Positions 8,593-16,930 of a stretch of 51,273 nucleotides of DNA are shown here, in pieces; within the stretch, counting starts at the first letter, position 1, and every line of letters begins with the position of its first letter. The notes under the pieces were generated by a model. It saw only the letters and a list, made by a program, of their open reading frames with translations, was not told the origin of the DNA and made no database searches. Position numbers and translations under genes: made by a program. The DNA is from JAGDMS01 sp050015455 (GTDB lineage: Bacteria > Desulfobacterota > Binatia > HRBIN30): positions 1 through 51,273 of the forward strand of contig JBEKBJ010000022.1 in assembly GCA_050015455.1 (NCBI GenBank), in the 5' to 3' direction.

Positions 8593-10998
8593 TTACGCCA
8601 GGCTCCAGCGCAATGAAAACAGCTGCTCGATCCGCGTGTTCTGGGTGAGCTTTCCCTCGATCTTCGCAATCAGCTCCTCACGCTGCTTGTCCACTTGATC
8701 TTGGGCATCGAACAGTGATCGGCGCTTCTGATTGCGTTGCGCTTCGAGCGCCTTGATTTGCTTCTGCCCGGCGAGCTTTTCCTCTAACGTCAGTGCTGTT
8801 GTCGCAGCGCGACGGGCTTCCTTGATTTGGCGGTCGATGTCCTTGATCTCGCGTTCGAGTCCGAGCTTGATGTCGTCCGCCCAGCCGTCGAGCTTCTCAG
8901 CCTCGACCTCGAAGAAGCGTGCGTTGCGTTCTGAGATGCCGCGCTGAATCACGGCCTGACGTTGCTCGACAACTGAATCAAGTAGCGGCTTCACGGCGGA
9001 ACCGTCAGGCACTTGACCCATGATCCGGCCAGGCAGTGTCATGAGTCGCTCCGCAACCTCATCGTCGAGCGTTCCACTGTCGTCGGTGGTCGCCGCGAAC
9101 AGTAAGTGGTCTTCGGCCTGATCGAGCGATTCGACGGTGAAGAGGCTGAGCGTGAGCCAGCCGCACTTTCCAATCAGCGGCTCCAGCACCGAGACCCTCC
9201 CCGCGTGATCACTGTATGCGAACTGAATTTCTGACGGGGGTAGCTGATGGGCCTTGGCCCGCGACACAACAGCTTGCGCGAGCGGGTGACTCAGCCGGTA
9301 CAGATGTGCTTCCCCGGAGCGGCGCGGCAGCTCGTACAGCCCCAATGGAATATCAGCGGCGCTCTCCGGAAATGGAGGCGATGTGAGACGAAAGGACGAC
9401 TCGTTGAGGAATTCAGTGTGGCCGTCCAGCTCGTGCCGCGTCAGTTGCATCAGCAGGCGCTCGAAACGGTTGAGGTAGGCCTTCGAGTCCGCGTCACGAA
9501 CCTTGAGCTTCTCCCTCACCTCGTCGTCGAAGTTCTCCAGCAGCTGCTGGCGGGTGCGGGTCATCGATTCGTTGATTTCAAGACTGAGTTCGAGCTGGAG
9601 CTGGTCGAAGGCGGCCTGGATCTCCTCCGGCTTGCGGCAGCGCTGGTAGATGCCCGCGATACGCTTCTCGAAGTCCACGCCGGATTCGATGGCACCAAGC
9701 ACCTCGTCGCTCGCGCCGAAGACGCCCTCGAAGAGCTGGAATTTCTCAGAGAGGAGCTGGAAGACGCGCTGGTCGGCAGCGTTGTTCTGATTCAGGAAGT
9801 TGACCACGACCACGTCGTGCTGCTGGCCGTAACGGTGGCACCGGCCAATGCGCTGCTCGACGCGCTGCGGATTCCACGGCAGGTCGTAGTTGACCACCAG
9901 CGAGCAGAACTGCAGATTGATGCCCTCCGCGCCTGCCTCCGTCGCGATCATGATGCGGCCCTGCTCTTTGAAGTAATCCACAAGCGCCGAACGCAGGTCG
10001 GCGGTCCGCGAACCGGTCACACGATCGGTACCCTCGTGGCGGCGGAGCCAATCGGCATAGATCAGCCTGGAACCCTCATCGGTGTTGGAACCATTGAACA
10101 GGACGATGCCTTCCGCGTACGGACTGTCGGCCAGCACGCGGAGGAGATAACTCTGCGTGCGCCGCGACTCGGTGAAGATGATGGCCTTTTGTGCCGCGCC
10201 TAATTCAGCGGCCTTCGCGAAGGCGATGTCGAGTGCCTTGAGGAGCGCCCTCCCTTTGGCATTGTGCTGAATGGATGCGGCCAGCCGCGCGAACTCGTCG
10301 AGGTCCGCGGCCTCACGCTCGATGGCGGCGCGGTCGGTGGCGGACAGCGGCTCGACAGGCTCATCTTCGGTCCATTCCTCCGCGGTCTGGTCCAGCGCTT
10401 CGTAATCCTGCTCGAGTTCCTCTTCGAGGGTCTGCGCGGGTTCATGTTTCCGCAGCTTGGCCTTGAGTCGATTGGACAGCGAGGTAAGCGCGCCGGCGAT
10501 CGCGAACGTGGACGACGCCAGGAGTTTCCGCAGCACGAGCGTCATGAGGGACCGCTGGCTTGCCGGTAATGCCTGCAAATTGTCACGGCGCAGATAGTCG
10601 GAAACGAGTTCGTAGAGCTGGTCTTCGCTCTCCTCCGGCGTGAACGGCTGCACGATGGGATGGCGCGCCGTGTACTTCACATAGGGCAACACCTGGCGGC
10701 GCAGCGTACGGTGGCAGATAGGCCGGAGCCGCGCTTGGAGCGTCTGAAATACCTGCGCCTGGTTCAAATTCGCGAACTGCTCGCGGAAGCTCCTCAGGTC
10801 GCCGAAGGTATGCTCGTCGATGAAACTGACGAGCCCGAAGAGTTCGAGCAAGGAATTCTGCAAGGGGGTGGCAGTAACGAGGAGCTTGTCCTTGCCCGCC
10901 AGAGCTCTTCGCTCGTCATCAACTCCTTCGCTGTCGCGCGCGCGCAGCGAGAGCGGGGACGGAGTTGGTGGGCTGTACGGCTTGGCGGTGGTGCTCAT
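8593..10998 (-). pseudogene. SNF2/RapA-like helicase lacking its ATP-binding half
   Basis: 801 residues are open. From about residue 32 (RALAGKDKLLVTATPLQNSL) the protein follows a SNF2-family helicase of restriction loci: motif III TATP, then the C-terminal helicase domain with AIIFTESRRTQSYL, MIATEAGAEGINLQFC (motif V) and QRIGRCHRYGQQHDV (motif VI), and a long coiled-coil tail. Missing are Walker A, motif Ia and the DEAH box, roughly 190 residues in relatives. The first ~30 residues (MSTTAKPYSPPTPSPLSLRA...) look like translated repeat DNA with a Pro/Ser bias unlike the rest. It cannot hydrolyse ATP as it stands, so I call it a deletion product, though the remaining frame is intact. Confidence 0.75.
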
Positions 10999-11135
10999 GT
11001 GTTTCTGGGTACCTGCCCGTCGTTACCGTGAAGTTGGTGGGCCTCGTCCTGGCCAGTCGTTGGTTTCGCCCCCAGAGCATCCGGCAGGATGCCGCGCACG
11101 GCCGCGTTGGGCCGGAAGTCTTCGAGCCTCGACAC
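10995..11135 (-). pseudogene. N-terminal fragment of a DrmD-like SNF2 helicase
   Basis: From GTG 11135 the minus strand reads VSRLEDFRPNAAVRGILPDA, the characteristic opening of long DrmD-like (DISARM SNF2-type) helicases (RLEDLxPNAxVxGILPD in relatives, from memory). After about 20 residues the match stops; the frame continues through unrelated sequence to TGA at 10997-10995, which overlaps the ATG of the truncated helicase at 10998. The reading frames differ. This is a different helicase family from the one that follows, so two broken helicase genes abut here. Confidence 0.65.
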
Positions 11136-11222
11136 TGTGTCTCACCAAGTGTGTCCGCATACTTATCGCGCTCCGGTCATCGGCGGTCAACTGAAGCTAG
11201 GGACGACCATCCAGGGATGTCG

Positions 11223-11453
11223 TTCCGAGTGTTCCGAGTTGGTGGACAGGCAATTGAATGGGCGCTGTCCGTCTCACAGATCAGTGGTCAGTGATCGGTG
11301 GACAGTGGTCAGTGGCCAGTGGTCGGTGATCGCTGCTCAGCCAGAGGGCAGTGGTCAGTTGTCTGTGGCCAGTGATCAGTAAGCAGCTGCCTGACCACCG
11401 ACCACTGGCCACTGGGAAGGAGAAAGGAGACGGAATGGCAGCAGTTCGGAGCT
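11223..11453. repeat. Direct repeat copy 1 with GTCAGTGG-type internal repeats
   Basis: About 230 bp nearly identical to 12341-12592. It starts around a TGTTCCGA word, runs through ATTGAATGGGCGCTG, a tract of CAGTGGTCAGTGG-like octamers, an ~88-bp block identical in both copies beginning GGCCAGTGGTCGGTGATCGC, and ends GGCAGCAGTTCGGAGCT. Complementary CCACTGACCACTG words let each copy fold into a long hairpin. Confidence 0.8.
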
Positions 11454-11493
11454 CAGCCTTGTAGTCGGACAGACCCTGTTCTCGCCCCGGCCA

Positions 11494-11766
11494 TTACGCC
11501 GCGTGCCGCGCTCGTCCTTTCGGTACGTTCTTGCCTCGCGCCTTCGTCGCGAGGTGGACCAGCATCCGCAGCGCGGAGTTGACGGCTCGGGCGCTGCCGA
11601 AATGCTCCCACACGTCCTGGTCAATCACGACCGCGCGAACCGCCTCGCCTGTAAGCAAGTGCGCATACTTGCCGCGGCGGCCACGCTGCAGCTGCGAAAA
11701 ATCGACTTCGGGAAACGCTCGCAACGACTCCGCGCTGGGTTCGCAGTACTTACTCGCCTTCTTCAT
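11494..11766 (-). CDS. brnA: BrnA-like antitoxin
   Basis: 90 residues from ATG 11766 (MKKASKYCEPSAESLRAFPE). The start is placed here because it overlaps the end of the toxin gene by 17 bases, as is usual in brnTA operons; the longer frame upstream lacks family resemblance. The C-terminal RAVVIDQDVWEHFGSARAVNSALRMLV has the strand-helix-helix plan of a ribbon-helix-helix DNA-binding domain, with a basic tail. BrnA proteins bind BrnT and repress the operon promoter. Assignment of the antitoxin rests largely on its position after brnT. Confidence 0.75.
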   Translation of the reverse strand: MKKASKYCEPSAESLRAFPEVDFSQLQRGRRGKYAHLLTGEAVRAVVIDQDVWEHFGSARAVNSALRMLVHLATKARGKNVPKGRARHAA

Positions 11767-12055
11767 AGGCCCTCCGTTCCCGCCGTGTGGCACGCCGCGC
11801 GCTGATGATGCGAATGACTTCGGCGCCGCATCGCTCCGCAAAGATCACGAGAAGAAGATTCGAACGCAACGACATCCCGATCAGGATCAAGCGGTCTGGG
11901 TTCACCGGATCTGTGTACGGCACGGCGAGATCGTCCAGAAAGACCGTTGCCGCCTCCTCGAAAGTGATCCCATGTTTGCGGACATTGGCGGCCGCCTTCG
12001 TGGTGTCCCACTCGAAATCTCCATATCGTACCGTCGGCACACCCAAGCGTACCAT
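11750..12055 (-). CDS. brnT: BrnT-like ribonuclease toxin (DUF497)
   Basis: 101 residues of DUF497/BrnT. Signature segments: FEWDTTKAAANVRKHGITFE (about 14-33), then VFLDD, and IRIISARRATRRERRAYEE at the end. BrnT is a RelE-fold ribonuclease that arrests translation, and toxin-before-antitoxin order is normal for this family. The ATG at 12055 has no strong ribosome site; GTG or other starts a few codons in are possible. The whole pair lies between two ~240-bp direct repeats. Confidence 0.85.
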   Translation of the reverse strand: MVRLGVPTVRYGDFEWDTTKAAANVRKHGITFEEAATVFLDDLAVPYTDPVNPDRLILIGMSLRSNLLLVIFAERCGAEVIRIISARRATRRERRAYEEGE

Positions 12056-12267
12056 ACACGCCGCTCAAGGGCGACCGACAGGACGCTCTCACGTTCTCGC
12101 GGGCTCGGGGACTCCTTCGGCGACATCTATCGCTGGCGGTAATATGCGGCACTGTTGGCCGAGACATACTTGTCGCCCGGGGCGCGAGCTGCTGTAAGCC
12201 TTTCAACCTAGCGCGGCTCTGTTGTATAGAGGTCGATCGAACAACAACAAACGGAGGGGGGCCTGAA

Positions 12268-12321
12268 TGACGGAAGAAGAGCGCCAACAGCGAAATGCAG
12301 AGAGGCTGACGGAGCTGTAGA
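12268..12321 (+). pseudogene. Start of an M15 peptidase-like gene, cut short
   Basis: After a good ribosome site (GGAGGGGGGCCTGA) an ATG opens MTEEERQQRNAERLTEL and then meets a stop. Some M15-family D-Ala-D-Ala peptidases begin in this manner (from memory, weak). The same GAATGACRGAAGAAGAGCGCC start recurs at 13384-13404, where the frame diverges. The stop position is accurate to about one base. Could equally be an orphan leader. Confidence 0.25.
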
Positions 12322-12340
12322 GGATCGTCGAGGGACGTAG

Positions 12341-12592
12341 GTCCGGGTGTTCCGACCTGGTGAACACGGGATTGAATGGGCGCTGCCGGTCTCACGGATC
12401 AGTGGTCAGTGGTCAGTGGCCAGTGGCCAGTGGTCGGTGATCGCTGCTCAGCCAGAGGGCAGTGGTCAGTTGTCTGTGGCCAGTGATCAGTAAGCAGCTG
12501 CCTGACCACCGACTGCAGGCTACTGACCACTGTTCACTGGCCACTGGCCACTGGGAAGGAGAAAGGAGACGGAATGGCAGCAGTTCGGAGCT
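12341..12592. repeat. Direct repeat copy 2
   Basis: Second copy of the 11223-11453 repeat in the same orientation, a little longer because of extra CAGTGGCCAGTGG octamers and an insertion (GACTGCAGGCTACTGACCAC) near its end. The two copies bracket brnTA plus a short leader, an offset of about 1.1 kb. Confidence 0.8.
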
Positions 12593-12825
12593 GGGCCGCT
12601 GACGCCAGCTTCTTCGGCGTCGCCGGTCGCAACTTGGCGAGCTCCGGCTGGCTCGTTTGAGGCGAACACCTTTTCAAAGCGACGCGCTCGTGTGATATTC
12701 TTATAGTTGGCAATGCGCGCTTGGGTCGAGGAGCAGGTTGCGATCCGTAAACTTATCGCCAACTGGCGCAATGTGTTCGCGGAGTCGCTGTTCAGCAACC
12801 GGTCCACCTCGATGTGAGGAAGTCC

Positions 12826-13092
12826 GTGACCGTTCGCTTGCACCCGCACGCACAAGATCGGCTGGCTGACCGGGGCGCCACGGAAGCCGAGGTGGTGGCA
12901 ACCGTCGAGCAAGGCGAACGCTTCCCTGCTAAGTTCGGCCGGACCGGCTTTCGGCGGAACTTCGGCTTCGACGCCGTGTGGCGCGGCCGTTACTACACGA
13001 CCAAGCAGGTCGAGACCTACGCGGTTGAAGAAGAGGGCGGTTGGCTGGTGGTCACGATCATTGTGAAGTATTTTGGCGAGGAGGGAGCCTGA
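12826..13092 (+). CDS. DUF4258 domain protein (toxin-like)
   Basis: 88 residues from GTG 12826, preferred over the GTG at 12814 because GAGGAAG precedes it at good spacing. The sequence HPHAQDRLADRGATEAEVVATVEQGE is the DUF4258 N-terminal helix pair, followed by beta strands with YTTKQVETYAVEEEGGWLVVTIIVKYF. The family has a RelE-like fold, and several members behave as toxins. It is followed after three bases by a DUF2283 gene, a common pairing. Confidence 0.78.
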   Translation: MTVRLHPHAQDRLADRGATEAEVVATVEQGERFPAKFGRTGFRRNFGFDAVWRGRYYTTKQVETYAVEEEGGWLVVTIIVKYFGEEGA

Positions 13093-13095
13093 CCC

Positions 13096-13335
13096 ATGAA
13101 GCTGACGTACGACCCGCGCTACAACATCGCCTATCTCCGGCTGCACGAGAAGACCGCGCAGGTGGAAACGATCCGCATCAGCGACGAGCTGAACGTGGAC
13201 ATTGCTCCCGACGGTACCGTCTACGGTATCGAGCTGCTCAACGCCAACGAGCAGTTGCGCGCCGCAGACAATGGAACTCTCGTTATCATCAACGAAGCCG
13301 CCGGCGACCGGCGCGAGATTCCACTTGCCAAGTGA
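13096..13335 (+). CDS. DUF2283 domain protein (probable antitoxin partner)
   Basis: 79 residues. MKLTYDPRYNIAYLRL, then NVDIAPDGTVYGIELLNA, is the DUF2283 pattern. Members of this family commonly lie beside DUF4258 or RelE-like toxins and are taken as antitoxins, without direct proof here. The gap to the upstream gene is only three bases. Confidence 0.8.
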   Translation: MKLTYDPRYNIAYLRLHEKTAQVETIRISDELNVDIAPDGTVYGIELLNANEQLRAADNGTLVIINEAAGDRREIPLAK

Positions 13336-13627
13336 CGCGGCCACGAAGAACTCTCTACTGCCGATGGAATGGGTATGGGGATTTGAATGACAGAAGAAGA
13401 GCGCCGGCGGCGAGGCCACGATGCGGAGGCACGCCACGTCGTCCACGGCTGCCACACCCCTCCGGGGGTGGATCTCATTTGGAACGCTCAAGACCGGTGG
13501 TTGAGCGCAGCGACACCACCGGCTCGTATGCTCCAGGGTGCCCAAGCGGATAATCGGAGCGATTTTCACGGCACGACGGCTGGGGAGCGTGGCGCAGCGC
13601 CTTACGGCGTCCGAGAGAGCGACCCAC

Positions 13628-14005
13628 ACGCCCAAAACTTCAGCACTCGCTATACGCGGGCGCGTAGTTCAGTCGGTACTTTTCCGTTTCACGTGACGCG
13701 ACGGCGTGATCACCCTGGTTCTGACGCGGATTCGCATAGAAAAAGAGGCCGACACGCCTAAAACTTCAGCACGCGACACATGCGGGCGCGTAGTTCAGCA
13801 GGTACTTTTGCGTTTCACATAGCGCGGACGCGTAATCACCTTGGTTCCGAGGCCGATTCGCATCGAAAAAGCCGTCGACCAGCTCGAAACTTGGGCACCA
13901 GACATGTGCGGGTGCGTAGTTCAGCAGGTACTTCTGCCTTTCATATCGCGCCGGCATCATTACCTTGGTTGCCGGCCGATCCGGATCGAAAGAGGTGCCG
14001 ATCGG
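13628..14005. repeat. Three tandem 126-bp repeat units
   Basis: Units begin at about 13628, 13754 and 13880. The landmark GCGTAGTTCAGCAGGTACTT recurs exactly 126 bases apart (13662, 13788, 13914, the first with one change) and is followed by GTTTCAC/TTTCAT, a TGGTT block and CGATTCGCATCGAAAAAG-like words. Since 126 is a multiple of three, both strands carry a conserved 42-residue reading (minus strand QKYLLNYAPA; plus strand RSSAGTFAFHIA), but two units have a TGA in the minus frame. No gene product is recognised. Confidence 0.85.
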
Positions 14006-14038
14006 CAGCCGAAATATGCGGGGCTTAGTTCCGTGCGG

Positions 14039-15001
14039 CTACGCCACCTGATCGTGGCGCGAAGTAGGCCGAGAACGCGCCAGCCGCTCGAGGGAATCGA
14101 CCATCTCCACTTCGATGTGGCTCCCGTTGACCTGATTGATCTGGCGCGCGGCCGATGGGCTGGTGACGTTAATCTCCGTCAGGTGGCCATCGATCACGTC
14201 GATGCCGGCGAGCCACAGCCGATGTTGTAGCAACAGTGGCTTGACCGCGGCGATGATCGCCCGCTCGCGTGCCGTTAAGGCCGTCGCTTCGATGCGCGCG
14301 CCCTGGTGAATGTTCGCCAGATGTGCAGGGCTCTGCGGCACGCGATTCACCGCCCCGATGGGCTCACCTTCAAGCACCAAGATGCGCTTGTCGCCCGCGC
14401 TCACGCCGGCAAGGAACTTCTGCGCCATCACGTGCCGGCCGCCATGAGCGACGATGTAGTCGGGGAGGCGGCCGGCCTGCCGGGCATCGAGCAGCTCGAT
14501 GCCGCGGCCGCTGCAGTCGTCCAGCGGCTTCAGCACTATACGCCCATGGGTGTTGAGGAATGACCGCAACCGTTCCGGCTGGTTGCTCACCAACGTCGGC
14601 GGCGTGAACTCGGGAAACTGCAACGGCAGAAGCTTCTCGTTCAGCAGCCGCAGGCTCACCGGATCATTCACCACCGGCACTTCTTCGTGAGCGCGCTCCA
14701 GGACGAAGGTGGCAAAGATGTACTCGGCATCCACCGGCGGATCTTTGCGCATCAGGACCAGGTCGAAGTCGCTGAAAGCATGGTCGCCCGGCGCGTCGAG
14801 CTGATAGAACGGCCGGCGGCCGAGGTCCACGGTAATGCCTTGTGCCCGCACCCAGGCGCCGTGCTCGTTGAGATAGAGATCGGCGAGCAGCGCCACCGAG
14901 GCGCGATGACCTCGACGCGCCATCTCCTCGATCAGCAGCAGCGAGGTCTCGGTCGCCAAGTTGAGCGTCTCGAGCGGGTCGATGATGAAGAGGAAATGCA
15001 C
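14039..15001 (-). CDS. gshB: Glutathione synthetase
   Basis: 320 residues, the usual GshB length. The N-terminal GSH-synthase domain ends near 120 with NDPVSLRLLNEKLLPLQFPE; the ATP-grasp part shows VLKPLDDCSGRGI (156-168), GDKRILVLEGEPIGAVNR (203-220) and LAGIDVIDGHLTEINVTSP (264-282), where Asp, Glu and Asn bind Mg-ATP. It joins glycine to gamma-glutamylcysteine in the cytosol. The start is GTG at 15001. No gshA is in the window. A glutaredoxin gene at 36927 would draw on the same thiol. Confidence 0.92.
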   Translation of the reverse strand: MHFLFIIDPLETLNLATETSLLLIEEMARRGHRASVALLADLYLNEHGAWVRAQGITVDLGRRPFYQLDAPGDHAFSDFDLVLMRKDPPVDAEYIFATFVLERAHEEVPVVNDPVSLRLLNEKLLPLQFPEFTPPTLVSNQPERLRSFLNTHGRIVLKPLDDCSGRGIELLDARQAGRLPDYIVAHGGRHVMAQKFLAGVSAGDKRILVLEGEPIGAVNRVPQSPAHLANIHQGARIEATALTARERAIIAAVKPLLLQHRLWLAGIDVIDGHLTEINVTSPSAARQINQVNGSHIEVEMVDSLERLARSRPTSRHDQVA

Positions 15002-15039
15002 GGCTACCGCCTGTTGCGCCTGCCTGGCGGTAACTCAAC

Positions 15040-15765
15040 CTACCTGTGAGCCGCCCAGAAACGCTCCAGCGCCGCGGCGGCCTCGGCGGGCCGCTCGACC
15101 GGCCACCAGTGGCCGCAGCCTTCGAAAAGGACCAGCTCGCCGCGCACCCGCGCCGCCAGACGCTCGGCGAAGACAGGAGACACGTACGGGTCGTCCTTGG
15201 CCCACAGGATCAGCGCCGGCCGGGTCACCTTTTCGAGATCGGGCTGCCACTGTGCGCCGACGTGCACCGCTGAACGGTACAAGCGCAAGATGCAGTCTTT
15301 CATCGTCGCATCGAGGTACCTCGCCGTTTGCTGTGCAACTGCCCGCGGAATACCCGCCGCAGCGAGACCTTCCGCGAGCGCTTCCGGAGTCATCATTGCC
15401 ATGATCTGCTCGCCGACGCCCGCCGTCTGCCACTGCTGCGCCAGGTCGTGCCAGACATAGTCGACGTCGACCGGACCGTCGCCGCACGCCCAGGTGTGGA
15501 TCAGGTCCGGCCGTAGCGACACCACGCGCTGCACCAGCAACGCTCCCCAATCATGCCCGACCAGATCGACGGGGTCGCCGAGGCGTTCGATCTCGGCAAT
15601 CAGCCAATCAACGTACGCTTCCTTGGTCGCAGCAAACCCACTTGGCACCGGCACACCGAAGCCCGGTAGCGACACGGCGATCACGTCGGAGCGCTGCAAA
15701 TGCGAACGAAGAGGATCCCAAAGACGGTGAGTGTCCGGAACACCGTGAACCAGTATCGCAGGCAT
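15040..15765 (-). CDS. Alpha/beta hydrolase (haloalkane dehalogenase/epoxide hydrolase type)
   Basis: 241 residues. HGVPDT (7-12) is the oxyanion loop, GHDWG (70-74) the nucleophile elbow with Asp72 as nucleophile, KDDPY (190-194) supplies the acid and GCGHWW the His (about 219). An Asp nucleophile followed by Trp is the haloalkane dehalogenase / epoxide hydrolase pattern rather than an esterase. A cap domain fits 115-170. The substrate cannot be told. It lies 38 bases upstream of gshB on the same strand, so co-transcription is possible. Confidence 0.8.
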   Translation of the reverse strand: MPAILVHGVPDTHRLWDPLRSHLQRSDVIAVSLPGFGVPVPSGFAATKEAYVDWLIAEIERLGDPVDLVGHDWGALLVQRVVSLRPDLIHTWACGDGPVDVDYVWHDLAQQWQTAGVGEQIMAMMTPEALAEGLAAAGIPRAVAQQTARYLDATMKDCILRLYRSAVHVGAQWQPDLEKVTRPALILWAKDDPYVSPVFAERLAARVRGELVLFEGCGHWWPVERPAEAAAALERFWAAHR

Positions 15766-15813
15766 TGTTTCCTCCGGCCGAGAGCGTCTTCTACCTTCCT
15801 ACGGCTGACTCGG

Positions 15814-16084
15814 TCAATCCTCGGCTCGCGAGCCGATGTACCAGAAGCTAGCGCCGAGCAGAGCGAAGGACACGGCCTTGTGAAGAGCGTTCCAAAAGTG
15901 CTCGAAGAGCGGTGTACAAATTGATGAAGAGGAAGATGGTTCCGAAGCCAACTGAGACGCGCTTATGGTGCGCCACCGCCTCGGGGCCGGGCGCATCGGC
16001 CTGCAGGACCGCCTCGGTGAAGGCGGAGTTCGCAAAGTATCCGAAGATGAAATCCGCGAAGTAAATCGAGGAGGAAAAGAATCC
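15814..16084 (-). pseudogene. Frameshifted membrane-protein remnant
   Basis: Two minus-strand frames join across a shift near 15,905-15,915. The upstream one reads SSSIYFADFIFGYFANSAF...VGFGTIFLFINLYTALRALLE and the downstream one FWNALHKAVSFALLGASFWY to a stop at 15814. Together they give at least three hydrophobic segments, a plausible small membrane protein. I do not recognise the family. There is no clear start codon. Confidence 0.35.
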
Positions 16085-16199
16085 CGGGAGCTGCTGCGGC
16101 TGTGCCGCCCCGCGGGCGATACGCGGGAACTCCCGGGAGCGATGGCGCCTGGGTCCCCAGGCAAAGCCATCGAGCGGGTGGCGCGCGTCAGACGCGCCG

Positions 16200-16365
16200 G
16201 GCGGTCGCGGATATCGGCATCGGCTGCGCGTTGACCCCCGCTGCGTCCGCAGCGGCAGCACGCCTATCCGGTATCACGGCTCACCCGCCACCCAATGTCT
16301 TGACCTAAGGGGTTACCACCTCACAGCTCGCCGTAGGGTTACTCATCGCTGGACCACCTCCTTTC
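16200..16365 (-). other. Structured non-coding segment, possible group II intron fragment
   Basis: Read on the minus strand it has GGTGGTAACCCCTTAGGTCA, GGTGAGCCGTGATACCGGAT and a perfect hairpin CCGCTGC-GGAC-GCAGCGG (16238-16255). The run of short paired blocks separated by A-rich joints is reminiscent of domain I of bacterial group II introns, but no domain V or reverse transcriptase is present. Weak call. Confidence 0.2.
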
Positions 16366-16615
16366 TCGGCGCCCGACGATGGACAGGACCCGATCCCGTC
16401 TGCCGGCTGCATGGCCGCCGACTGCCAGCCTCCAGCCCGGTCCACCACCGCAAGCCCCCTCCCGGACCGGCGGCAGTACAGAAGCCTGTGTGAGCTTCGG
16501 ACCGGCTAATATCTTCATAGCACAGTCGCGCAGCGTGAGCCACGAACAATATGGCGGCGACCGCGGAGGGGCGTTCTAATTTGTAGGTTCCCTTTTTCGC
16601 ATTCGAGCCCTTCCA

Positions 16616-16748
16616 GCCCCCGTTCGTGCTGAGGAGGCCGCATCTTCTCAGCGGCCGTCTCGAAGCACGCCCCAGCCGGCGGATTCCGGGAAGAGCGCCC
16701 TTCGAGACGCGGCCTGGAAAGACGTCCGCTCCTCAGGGCGAACGGTTT
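16616..16748. repeat. Palindromic dispersed element (GTTCGCCCTGAGGAG type)
   Basis: CCCCGTTCGTGCTGAGGAG at the left and CTCCTCAGGGCGAACGGTTT at the right are inverted copies, with CGTCTCGAAGCACG / CCCTTCGAGACGCGG between. Pieces of the same family occur at 20,450-20,545 (inside the MITE), 28,206-28,300 and 40,930-40,980. Confidence 0.7.
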
Positions 16749-16762
16749 TCTGAGGATCGCTT

Positions 16763-16794
16763 ATCTGATAGTGCCCGTACTCGTACTGTCAGAT
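16763..16794. promoter_or_regulatory. Gapped palindrome ATCTGATAG...CTGTCAGAT
   Basis: Nine-base arms with one mismatch and a 14-base spacer. The right arm is identical to that of the perfect palindrome at 51219-51245. It is about 140 bases upstream of the response-regulator start; whether it is a working operator is unknown. Confidence 0.35.
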
Positions 16795-16930
16795 CGACAC
16801 GGACCCGCAAGGCTCGCTGCACCTCGCCTACAGATAGTTGAAACGGCACTAGTCGGACGCACCGCGAAATTCTCGAAAATCGGCGTCAACTATCTTGCAA
16901 AGCGGTGTTGTTCCGCTACCAGTTGAAGAA

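Larger units (their letters stand above)
16366..16930. other. Non-coding region before the response regulator
   Basis: No gene recognised. It contains a ~130-bp inverted repeat at 16616-16748 and a gapped palindrome at 16763-16794, both listed separately. Confidence 0.5.

Noticed and set aside
9247..10203. 318-codon plus-strand frame opposite the SNF2 gene
   Set aside because: Antisense of helicase motifs V and VI; composition is that of a shadow.
11223..12592. CRISPR-like look of the CAGTGGTCAGTGG tracts
   Set aside because: Repeats are short octamers with no regular unique spacers, and no cas genes are present.
12520..13635. 371-codon minus-strand frame over DUF4258/DUF2283
   Set aside because: It crosses a repeat and two well-supported genes on the other strand.
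13662..13805. tRNA-like D-arm words (GCGTAGTTCAGCAGGTA) in the 126-bp units
   Set aside because: The D-stem does not close and there is no anticodon arm or GGTTCGAATCC T-arm at the right distance.
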